A stretch of 15,822 nt of DNA, from the NCBI GenBank assembly GCA_910588615.1, contig CAJUOI010000034.1, positions 1 through 15,822 on the forward strand, read 5' to 3'. The position numbers were made by a program, and so were the translations under genes. The notes beneath the pieces are model-generated. The model was not told the DNA's origin. It ran no database searches and worked only from the letters and a program-made list of their open reading frames with translations. This stretch comes from an uncultured Christensenellaceae bacterium (lineage in GTDB: Bacteria > Bacillota > Clostridia > Christensenellales > Borkfalkiaceae). Within the stretch, counting starts at the first letter, position 1. Each line of letters begins with the position of its first letter. Positions 6,657 through 13,655 of the stretch are shown here, piece after piece.

Positions 6657-6671
6657 ATGGAGAACACCTAA
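6657..6671 (+). CDS. Four-codon leader ORF (Met-Glu-Asn-Thr-stop)
   Basis: ATG GAG AAC ACC TAA follows GGAG with a 7-base spacer. The stop codon lies inside the left arm (6665-6672) of the terminator hairpin, so a ribosome initiating or pausing here would cover that arm and oppose termination. The ORF is too short for compositional evidence. The support is only the ribosome site, the spacing and the position of the stop, so chance cannot be excluded. Confidence 0.35.
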   Translation: MENT

Positions 6672-6747
6672 TCTTTTTTGCGTGCTTTTAATTTCGCGTA
6701 CGCGCGAATTTTCGCAGGGAAAGAATTAGGTGCTTTTTATTTTTATC
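6665..6747 (+). terminator. Terminator within the operon leader
   Basis: CACCTAAT (6665-6672) pairs with ATTAGGTG (6725-6732), continuing with CTTT/AAAG across a one-base bulge. An inner stem AATTTCGCG/CGCGAATTT closes on TACG (about 6690-6711). CTTTTTATTTTTAT (6733-6746) follows immediately. This is a long stem with a strong U-tract located between the promoter and the first gene, hence an attenuator-like element. Confidence 0.8.
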
Positions 6748-6846
6748 GACGATTTCCGTTTCATGTGCCGAAGCCGTGATCCGTTCCCCCCAAACGACGG
6801 AAGAGGCAAAGGCGAAAAACAAAATTCATTATTTGAGGTGAGGAGA

Positions 6847-9624
6847 ATGAAGAAGAAGTTTAAAACTGCGGGCGTCGTGGCGTTGTCTGCGCTGCTCGCG
6901 TGCGGGTCGGTTGCCGCCTTCGCGGGCTGCAAAAAGGGACGCAGATCGGATACGATCTACGTATCCATTTTCTGTAACGCATCCGACGCCGCGACGAACC
7001 GCGCCATCTGCAACCAATGGGCGAAGGATTACGGCGCGAAAATCGGTCAGGAGATCCAGGTTGACCTGCAAACCAACACCGACAAGGAAGATTACTTCAA
7101 GAAGCTGTCGGATTCGTGGACGACGAATGCGGGAGCGACGGACGTCATTTACCTTGCCCCCCGTGCGGTTAAAACGTATGTGGAAACGGGCAAAATTCTC
7201 GATTTGACGGACTATCTGACGGCGGACGAGAAGGCGAGCGTCGGCGATATCTGGCAGAACGGACTGAATTATTACGGCTACAAGGCGGGCGCCAAGACGG
7301 ACTACACCATGGGACAGTCCATTAAATACGATGCGGCAAGCGGAAAATTCGTTACGGACAATTCCGCTTCCGAAACGGTAGGGCTGTACGCGCTGCCTAA
7401 GGACTATTCCAACTTTTCTACGGGATACAACAAGAAGTTCTTCTCGGAAGATTTCAAAAAAGCATACACTTCGACGCTCGCTACGAAAGAGCGCAACGTA
7501 AAGGGCCCCGTCGGTGAAGGTTCGGGCGAATTTTCTTCCCAGAGAACGTATTCGGGCGCAAGCGGAAAGATGCCTTCGTCGATGCTCGGCGTAAATTCTT
7601 GTATCGTATATGCGAAGGGCGTAAGCGGTCAATACACGAACCCCTATACGAATGAAAAAATAACGGTTGCCTCCGGTCAGCCGGCGAACATCATCAATGT
7701 TGGCATTCCTACGACCTATTATCCGTTTAACTTCTTTAAATATAACACGTTCGACGAAGCGTTGAAAGGGGGCGACCCGATGGCGCTGATGTCGAAAGAA
7801 TTCGAAGGCTACACGGTAACCGTTCCGGGCTTCCCCGACGAAACGTTCCAGATGCCCGACGGCACGTACGATTCCGCCGCGCCCTACGATACGACGATGG
7901 GGCACATGGTTTACACCTATGCGGAATACAGCGCGCTTCTGTGGGCGATGACGTATTACCTCAATACGTTCGGATGGTGCGACACGACGACGGGCGCGTT
8001 TAAGCAGGATTTGTCCGCGCATACGCAGGGACAGGGCGGTATGCTCGTCGACGTAAACTCGACGACGAAGCAGATGGGTATCATCTACGGCGGCGAACAG
8101 TACGAAGGCACGCTCGGCAGCCCGCTCTACCTGCTTCCCTGGCTTGCCTCCAACGATGCCGACCTCGTGAGCGCAGATTCCAGATACTGTATCGATATGC
8201 AGACGGATAACGCGAAAGCGCTTGAAAATCCTGCAGACTGGAAGTCGGTTGCTTCGACGGCGACGACGGAGCGCACGCGTATGACGCTGAGCGGCAACAA
8301 GGAAACGAAACAGGTTCAGTACGGTTACAACAGCCAGAACTTTATCGAAACGTATGCGGCGTTCCTCGCACTCAGCTCCGACTGGAACGGCAACCCGATG
8401 GGCGACACGGACGCGTCGAGAGCGAACAACGGTTGGTCTTACTTCCGCGCAGGGCGTTCGATTTTCTACGGCGCGGGCTCGTGGGATGCGGCGACGAGAA
8501 ACGAAGTCGACCGCGATCTGCTCGACTTCGGGCAGATGGCTACCCCCGTTGCGGAAAAATACGCGCTCTATTCGAGCATCAAGGATGCGAACTATCAGAG
8601 AGCGACGTACAGCAACGATCCTGCGGCGACGGCGCAGGACGCGCAGCGCAGCAACTTAGACGACGGGAAGAGCATTTACTCGACCGACGACATTTACGCC
8701 AACCTTGCCCGCCGTCAGGATAAGTGGGCGGCGCGCATGGACTCCGTCGGATATGCGGTAAACGCGCTCAACGCGAAGAAATATCGGGGCACGGATGCAG
8801 AGTGGAAAGTGGAGGGCGCAGTTTCCCTCGTAGCGGCGCTCACGATCGATAAGACTGCCATGAAGACGCTGACCTACGGCGGCGCGCAGTTCCCCAACTT
8901 CGTATCGCAGTGCAAGGATTTCTTCAACTATCAAACCGCGGGTGCGGACGGCGCGTTCAGCGACATGATCACGCCCGAGGGCTTCTCTACGACGCAGTAT
9001 TATAATGCGGACGGTACGGTGAACGAATCGGGCGCGGCGGAAGCCAAGAAGATTTGGGATTACTATTACGGGATTGCCAAGGAAATGGGTAAAGCTGCGA
9101 TCGGCGGTTCGAGCCAGACGGTGGAGCAGTTCCTTGCAGACAAGAAGGATTACGACGGCACGGGCACGATCCGTTACGATGCACAGTATAAGGACGTCGT
9201 TCTCGGCAGCTCGGCATATGCGAAGGAAACTTCGGGTATCTCCACGGCGATGAAGATTTTGAAGATGACGACCTTCACCCGTGCAGACCGCGACCTCAAC
9301 ATCCGTATGCAATACGGCTTGAACGCAGTGCGCGACTCGAGTATGTACACTTATGCGATCGACTGGATGGGCGAGCACGACGCAAGACAGAGTCTCGACA
9401 GTGTGTTTGCATATCGCTTGCAGCAATCGGTCAGCAGCGTTCTCGCGAACAAGAACAGTACCGTGCTTCTCAATCCGGCGGCGGGTATTATCAGATACAA
9501 CCCTGCGCAATCGCAGAACAACTATTCCTTCCAGACGCCGTTCTGCTATTGCCTGTCTAATGCGAGAGCGGCGCAGAACAGACTGACGACCGCGTATAAC
9601 AACGAAATCAACGATATGAAGTAA
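6847..9624 (+). CDS. Lipoprotein extracellular solute-binding protein (sugar ABC importer), 925 aa
   Basis: This is probably the substrate receptor of a carbohydrate ABC importer, tethered outside the membrane. The signal peptide has KKKFK, a hydrophobic core (about 8-25) and a lipobox ending AGC, with C28 lipidated. The mature protein opens with a typical group-1 binding-protein strand (TIYVSIFCNAS). It has the late motif FRAGRSIFYGAGSWDAA (about 532-548), which resembles the conserved F..G..A....GSW of this superfamily. At 925 residues it is about twice the usual 400-550, with long aromatic and Asn-rich insertions between the lobes. The ATG at 6847 has GAGGTG (6835-6840) 6 bases upstream; an upstream in-frame GTG at 6730 lies in the terminator and is rejected. 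The permeases and GH43 enzymes downstream point to arabino-oligosaccharides as ligand, by inference. Confidence 0.88.
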   Translation: MKKKFKTAGVVALSALLACGSVAAFAGCKKGRRSDTIYVSIFCNASDAATNRAICNQWAKDYGAKIGQEIQVDLQTNTDKEDYFKKLSDSWTTNAGATDVIYLAPRAVKTYVETGKILDLTDYLTADEKASVGDIWQNGLNYYGYKAGAKTDYTMGQSIKYDAASGKFVTDNSASETVGLYALPKDYSNFSTGYNKKFFSEDFKKAYTSTLATKERNVKGPVGEGSGEFSSQRTYSGASGKMPSSMLGVNSCIVYAKGVSGQYTNPYTNEKITVASGQPANIINVGIPTTYYPFNFFKYNTFDEALKGGDPMALMSKEFEGYTVTVPGFPDETFQMPDGTYDSAAPYDTTMGHMVYTYAEYSALLWAMTYYLNTFGWCDTTTGAFKQDLSAHTQGQGGMLVDVNSTTKQMGIIYGGEQYEGTLGSPLYLLPWLASNDADLVSADSRYCIDMQTDNAKALENPADWKSVASTATTERTRMTLSGNKETKQVQYGYNSQNFIETYAAFLALSSDWNGNPMGDTDASRANNGWSYFRAGRSIFYGAGSWDAATRNEVDRDLLDFGQMATPVAEKYALYSSIKDANYQRATYSNDPAATAQDAQRSNLDDGKSIYSTDDIYANLARRQDKWAARMDSVGYAVNALNAKKYRGTDAEWKVEGAVSLVAALTIDKTAMKTLTYGGAQFPNFVSQCKDFFNYQTAGADGAFSDMITPEGFSTTQYYNADGTVNESGAAEAKKIWDYYYGIAKEMGKAAIGGSSQTVEQFLADKKDYDGTGTIRYDAQYKDVVLGSSAYAKETSGISTAMKILKMTTFTRADRDLNIRMQYGLNAVRDSSMYTYAIDWMGEHDARQSLDSVFAYRLQQSVSSVLANKNSTVLLNPAAGIIRYNPAQSQNNYSFQTPFCYCLSNARAAQNRLTTAYNNEINDMK

Positions 9625-9637
9625 AAAAGACGGACCG

Positions 9638-9667
9638 TCTCCGTATCCCTTTCGGGGGATGCGGAGA
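9638..9667 (+). other. Intercistronic hairpin between binding protein and permease
   Basis: A 12-bp stem (9638-9649 with 9656-9667, one G-U pair, loop TTTCGG) has no T-run after it. An alternative AGACGG/CCGTCT stem overlaps its left side. Such hairpins commonly protect the upstream mRNA and make the binding protein more abundant than the membrane subunits, as in malE-malF. That role is inferred here. Confidence 0.6.
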
Positions 9668-9698
9668 GATGATTCGGAAACGAATAGGAGGGAATTAT

Positions 9699-10856
9699 AT
9701 GGAAGAAAACACTGCCGTAGCCGAAGAATCCGTTTCCGCGGCGCAGGTCGGCGAAGCTGCTATTCCGCCGAAGAAGAAAAAACGGCATATCAACCGACAG
9801 AAATTGCAGGATAATCTCTGGGGTTGGGCGTTCTGCATTCCGCTCATCGTCGGTACGGTGTGGTTTATTTACGCCGCGCTGATCATGGCGCTGTTACTGT
9901 CGTTCACGAACTATTCGCTCGGCGGCGCGACCAAAGAGACGTTGATGGATTTCCTCGGAAATCTCGGCGATCACATTTACACGACGCTTCCCAAGGACGC
10001 CGACGGATTCGTGATTCCGGGAGCGACGCCTATCAGAGAGCCGTTCCATTGGTATGCGCAAATTTTTACCATGAAGGATTCGACCGCGACGGGCATCTTC
10101 ATGAGCGAAGCGGGCAGGCACCTCTTTAATACGGTGTTCTACATGATCGGCATTCCGATCGGTATGATCCTTGCCATGTTCTTCGCGGTGTGTATGTCCC
10201 GCGATATCAGGGGCGGAAACGTATTCCGCGTGCTCTACTACATACCCTGCGTCGCCAGTACCATTTCCATCGTGTATACATTCAAGCTGATGTTTGCCTC
10301 TACGGGCGTAATGAACGGTATTTTGGGCACGGACAATCTGGAATGGCTGTACGCGACGCACAGTTGGAATTCGCTGTTGGGGAAAACGGGAAAATCGAAT
10401 TTCATGAACGATCCGTTCTGGTGCCAGGGCTTCCTCGCCAAATGCGTCATCGTCATCATGTCCGTATGGAAGGGCTTGGGCGGTACGATCATTCTGTACG
10501 TTGCAGGTCTTTCGGGCGTCAACTCGGCGACCAAAGAGGCGGCGCAGATCGACGGTGCGAACTCCTGGAAGATTTTCTGGAAGGTCATGATGCCGGATCT
10601 GTATCCCACCATTTTCTACAATATCGTAACCTCCGTTATCGGCGGATTGCAGATATACACCGAGCCGGTATTGTTGATGGGCGGCGAATCCGCTTTGACT
10701 TCGGGCTACGTATCGCTCATTTGGCGTTACGGTCTGGATACGGGCAGCGGGACGGCTTATCCTTCCGCGGGCGCCGCTTACGGTATGTTGCTTGCGATCA
10801 TCATCTTCGCGCTTACGCTCTTCCAGTTCTGGCTGGATTCGAGGAAAAAGGACTAA
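9699..10856 (+). CDS. ABC sugar transporter permease, MalF/UgpA type
   Basis: This is a 385-residue integral membrane subunit. A charged cytoplasmic N-terminus (1-40, with KKKKRH) precedes helix 1 (about 43-69). A long external loop of about 65 residues follows, and then five more hydrophobic segments near 142-166, 178-200, 247-270, 304-320 and 358-380. The EAA loop that docks on the ATPase is EAAQIDGANSWKIFWKVMMP at about 280-299, with the diagnostic G287. The ATG at 9699 follows AGGAGGG (9686-9692); an in-frame ATG at 9669 lacks a ribosome site and lies next to the hairpin. It pairs with the next gene as the heterodimeric channel, with a 9-base gap. Confidence 0.93.
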   Translation: MEENTAVAEESVSAAQVGEAAIPPKKKKRHINRQKLQDNLWGWAFCIPLIVGTVWFIYAALIMALLLSFTNYSLGGATKETLMDFLGNLGDHIYTTLPKDADGFVIPGATPIREPFHWYAQIFTMKDSTATGIFMSEAGRHLFNTVFYMIGIPIGMILAMFFAVCMSRDIRGGNVFRVLYYIPCVASTISIVYTFKLMFASTGVMNGILGTDNLEWLYATHSWNSLLGKTGKSNFMNDPFWCQGFLAKCVIVIMSVWKGLGGTIILYVAGLSGVNSATKEAAQIDGANSWKIFWKVMMPDLYPTIFYNIVTSVIGGLQIYTEPVLLMGGESALTSGYVSLIWRYGLDTGSGTAYPSAGAAYGMLLAIIIFALTLFQFWLDSRKKD

Positions 10857-10865
10857 GGGAGGAAT

Positions 10866-11912
10866 ATGATGGAAAACGAAATCAAACAATCCGTTTCCGA
10901 AGAAAAGCAATATTCTTCCTTCCGCATGGCGGTCGGATCGATTCTGGCATTTTTCGGATTTTCAACCAAGATGCACAATGCAAGCAAGAAGCGTGCGAAG
11001 CTCGTCGGCGATATTTTCACTTACGTCATTCTGCTCTTCGGCTCCTTCCTCATGGTATACCCGTTCTGGTGGATGCTTGCAGGGTCCTTTGCGTACACGA
11101 ACAACCCCCAGATCCACAACGCCGTGTTGCAGGAAATGGTCTGGTGGCCCACGACGAGTACGCTGAACTCCAAAAACGTTGCGGGGCAGGCGGTCGGGTT
11201 CTTCTATAACTATCACGTCCTGTTTACCGAAGGATTCGTACATAGCGATAAGGCTCCTTTTGCCGCAGACTTCACCTACTGGCGCTCGCTGTTGAATAAC
11301 CTCATCTATTCCATCGTGCCCGTCGTCGTAGGCGTTATCACATCGGCGTCCGCAGCGTTCTCGTTTGCGAAAATCAACTGGATCGGAAGAAACAAAGTTT
11401 TCTTCTTCCTGTTGGCGGCTATCATGGTTCCGGGACCCGCCATCATGACGACGCAGTACGCCATGTACGCCGACCTCAACATGTTAAACAATTGGTCGGT
11501 TCTGGTCGTGCCCGGACTGTTCGGCTCGATCATGACGGCGTTCTTTATCCGTCAGTTCCTGTTCGGGCTTCCGACTTCCATTATCGAGGCGGCGAAGATC
11601 GACGGCGCGGGATATTTCAGAATTTTCTGCTCCTTCATTCTCCCGCTGGCGATGCCCGCCATTATGGCGCAGGGACTTCTGTCCTTTATGGGAAGCTGGA
11701 ACAACTACATGGGCTCGTATATCTTCATCAACAGCAGCTCCGAATGGATCAATATGCCTCACGCAATGACGATCATGAGCAATGCGTACGAGGATAATCA
11801 AGGTCCCGTCATTGCGGCGTCCGTAATGTGCGTGCTCCCCGTTATCATCCTCTTTGCTTGCTTCCAGAAGCTCATTATCGGCTCGTTGATGCTGACGGGT
11901 TCGAAAGAGTAA
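10866..11912 (+). CDS. ABC sugar transporter permease, MalG type
   Basis: This is the second, 348-residue permease subunit. A cytoplasmic N-terminal extension of about 48 residues is followed by helices near 50-71, 143-168, 177-195, 210-230, 262-280 and 318-338. The EAA motif is EAAKIDGAGYFRIFCSFILP at 241-260. MalG-type members end shortly after the last helix, as here. There are two adjacent ATGs, 10866 and 10869. GGGAGG (10857-10862) is 3 bases from the first and 6 from the second, so the second may be the true start. No ATP-binding subunit is encoded nearby, so a shared MsmX/UgpC-like ATPase encoded elsewhere is likely. Confidence 0.93.
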   Translation: MMENEIKQSVSEEKQYSSFRMAVGSILAFFGFSTKMHNASKKRAKLVGDIFTYVILLFGSFLMVYPFWWMLAGSFAYTNNPQIHNAVLQEMVWWPTTSTLNSKNVAGQAVGFFYNYHVLFTEGFVHSDKAPFAADFTYWRSLLNNLIYSIVPVVVGVITSASAAFSFAKINWIGRNKVFFFLLAAIMVPGPAIMTTQYAMYADLNMLNNWSVLVVPGLFGSIMTAFFIRQFLFGLPTSIIEAAKIDGAGYFRIFCSFILPLAMPAIMAQGLLSFMGSWNNYMGSYIFINSSSEWINMPHAMTIMSNAYEDNQGPVIAASVMCVLPVIILFACFQKLIIGSLMLTGSKE

Positions 11913-11920
11913 CGAAAAAC

Positions 11921-11979
11921 GCAAACGGAGCGTTGCCTGCTGCCGGCAAGCTCGGCAGCGGATCGGGCTCCGTTTTTGC
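11921..11979 (+). terminator. Large branched terminator between permease and GH43 lipoprotein
   Basis: The outer stem AAACGGAGC (11923-11931) pairs with GCTCCGTTT (11967-11975). An inner stem GCTGCCG (11938-11944) pairs with CGGCAGC (11953-11959), and TTTTT ends at 11977. No promoter fits between it and the next gene (12015). The GH43 genes are therefore probably expressed by partial read-through, or from an internal promoter I cannot see. Confidence 0.75.
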
Positions 11980-12014
11980 ATCGTTTATCAAAGAAAAATC
12001 ATAGGGGTATCGGT

Positions 12015-13589
12015 ATGAAAAAGAAAACAATCGTAACAGTCGTTCTCTCGTCGGTGTTCGCGCTCTCGGCGGTATGTCTTGCGGCGTGCACAGGCAAGAA
12101 ACCGGAGAAAAAAACGGAGGACTGGCGCGATCAGAGCATCTGGCTGGAAGAAAACGCGCTTCTGCCCACGGCGGCGGCGGCGCTTCCCGAAAGCAACAGC
12201 AAGCGTTCGGACAACGTCAGCGTGCACGATCCGTCCATTTTCCGCGATCCCAAAGACGGCGCGTATTACGCATTCGGCACCCACTTTGCGGTTGCCAGCT
12301 CGTACGACCTCATCGAGTGGACACAGGAGGCGTCGGATAACGCGTTTCAGGTGCTCTACGGCGATGAAAAAGTTACGATCAGCGGCGTAGATTGGCCGAA
12401 GGCGCTCGAGGATACCGTCCGCCTTGTCAAACCCGTGGCGACCGGCTCCAACGCGATCCAAACGACTTGGGCGCCGGACGTTGAATATCTGAACGGAAAA
12501 TACTATATGTATTATTCGATCACGGGCGGGTTCGGCAGCAGCGCCTCCGCAATCGGGCGCGTGGAAGCGGACAACGTTCTGGGGCCTTATTCCAACAATA
12601 AAATTCTCTTGCAGAGCGTCAGTGCCGACGAAATGAACTTCGTCAGCGAGGCGGCGGGAGGAAAGCCGAACTGCATCGACTCCGAACTGTTCTTCGACAA
12701 GGACGGAAAGCTGTGGATGGTTTACGGTTCGCACTTCGGCGGCATTTATATTAAGGAGCTTTATAACGAGGGCGACAATATCGGGTTGCCCAAGGAAGAA
12801 GGCGCGGGCAAGCTCCTTTGGAAGGGCGGAAAAAAGGTCGTGGAAGGACCCTTCGTTTACTACAACGCGACGACGAAATACTACTATCTGATGACGACGT
12901 ACGGCGCGCTGATGACGGACTACAATATGCACGTGGCGCGCAGCGAAAATCCCGACGGGCCTTACGTGGACGTTTCGGGCAAGGATATGGCAACGCTGAC
13001 CGCGGCGGAAGCGGGAAACTCCTACGGCAACAAGGTGGCAAACAACTTCCGTTTCGACCGCGACGGGCACGGACAGACCAACGGGTACGCCGCCATGGGG
13101 CATAACTCCGTGATCAAGGACGCGGACGGCAACTATTACGCGATATATCACGTTCGCCGTCAGACGAAAACGGGTACGGTCAACGCACAGCACAACTTGG
13201 CGGTCAGCAAGATTTACTTCAACAAAGAGGGGTGGCCCGTCATGGCGCCTACGTTCTACGTCGGCGAAACGGCAGGGCTCGTTACCGCGGCGCAGGCGGC
13301 GGGCGAATACGATATCGTCCTTCATTCTACAACCACGACGGTTACTTCCGTTGCCTCCGAGAGCTACACGCTGGCGGCGGACGGCAAGATTACGAAGGGC
13401 GGCACGGAAGTCGGCGCCTGGTCGATGACGAGTGATTACTATATTTCGCTTACGATCGACGGCAAGACGTACAGCGGCGTGGTTTCCACGGGCTGGGATC
13501 CCTATGCAACCGAAAGTTATCAGAAGGGCGTGTATACGATTACCGCGGTATCGGATACGGGCGCAAGCCTCTGGGGACTGAGTAAGTAA
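12015..13589 (+). CDS. Lipoprotein GH43 glycoside hydrolase, arabinanase-like
   Basis: This 524-residue secreted lipoprotein is probably an endo-arabinanase or related arabinan-degrading enzyme on the cell surface. The signal peptide has KKK, a hydrophobic stretch (about 5-22) and lipobox CLAAC with C25 lipidated. The five-bladed propeller motifs are HDPSIF (71-76, base D72), TWAPDVEYLNGKYYMYYS (151-168), CIDSELFFDKDGKLWMVYGS (220-239, modulator D222), then VEGPF (276-280, acid E277). A YGALMTDYNMHVARSENPDGPY block resembles arabinanases. Residues of about 432-524 form a beta-rich domain (DGKITKGGTEVGAWS, DGKTYSGVV, TGWDPY) like the GH43 C-terminal domain of AbnB. ATG 12015 has AGGGG 7 bases upstream. 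Substrate specificity is inferred from family patterns only. Confidence 0.9.
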   Translation: MKKKTIVTVVLSSVFALSAVCLAACTGKKPEKKTEDWRDQSIWLEENALLPTAAAALPESNSKRSDNVSVHDPSIFRDPKDGAYYAFGTHFAVASSYDLIEWTQEASDNAFQVLYGDEKVTISGVDWPKALEDTVRLVKPVATGSNAIQTTWAPDVEYLNGKYYMYYSITGGFGSSASAIGRVEADNVLGPYSNNKILLQSVSADEMNFVSEAAGGKPNCIDSELFFDKDGKLWMVYGSHFGGIYIKELYNEGDNIGLPKEEGAGKLLWKGGKKVVEGPFVYYNATTKYYYLMTTYGALMTDYNMHVARSENPDGPYVDVSGKDMATLTAAEAGNSYGNKVANNFRFDRDGHGQTNGYAAMGHNSVIKDADGNYYAIYHVRRQTKTGTVNAQHNLAVSKIYFNKEGWPVMAPTFYVGETAGLVTAAQAAGEYDIVLHSTTTTVTSVASESYTLAADGKITKGGTEVGAWSMTSDYYISLTIDGKTYSGVVSTGWDPYATESYQKGVYTITAVSDTGASLWGLSK

Positions 13590-13606
13590 ATTACGAATGA
13601 ACGAAC

Positions 13607-13639
13607 GTGCGCCCGCCTTGAAAGACGGGCGCACTTTTT
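13607..13639 (+). terminator. Terminator between the two GH43 genes
   Basis: GTGCGCCCG (13607-13615) pairs with CGGGCGCAC (13626-13634), followed by TTTTT (13635-13639). It is a textbook terminator, yet the next start codon is only 16 bases away, with no room for a promoter. It probably attenuates rather than ends transcription. Confidence 0.85.
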
Positions 13640-13655
13640 GGGGAACGGGAAGAAT

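Larger units (their letters stand above)
6621..6846 (+). ncRNA. Structured leader RNA / candidate attenuator
   Basis: The transcript from the 6586 promoter has several elements in order. A small hairpin (ATGAC 6634-6638 with GTCAT 6649-6653) carries a G6 run in its loop. A ribosome site, GGAG (6646-6649), leads to a four-codon ORF (6657-6671). The terminator (6665-6747) is next. Then comes a region of about 100 bases with a C6 run (6786-6791) and a TTCCGTTT/AAACG..GGAA inverted repeat, before the binding-protein gene. The layout suggests conditional termination, with read-through into the operon. It matches no riboswitch class I know. The alternative is a free small RNA of about 120 bases ending at the terminator. 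Confidence 0.5.

Noticed and set aside
6730..6846. N-terminal extension of the binding protein to a GTG at 6730
   Set aside because: The GTG lies in the right arm of the leader terminator, and the extension would bury the lipoprotein signal peptide.
6621..6846. T-box or a known riboswitch in the sugar-operon leader
   Set aside because: No T-box AGGGUGGNACCGCG element and no recognised riboswitch core is visible.
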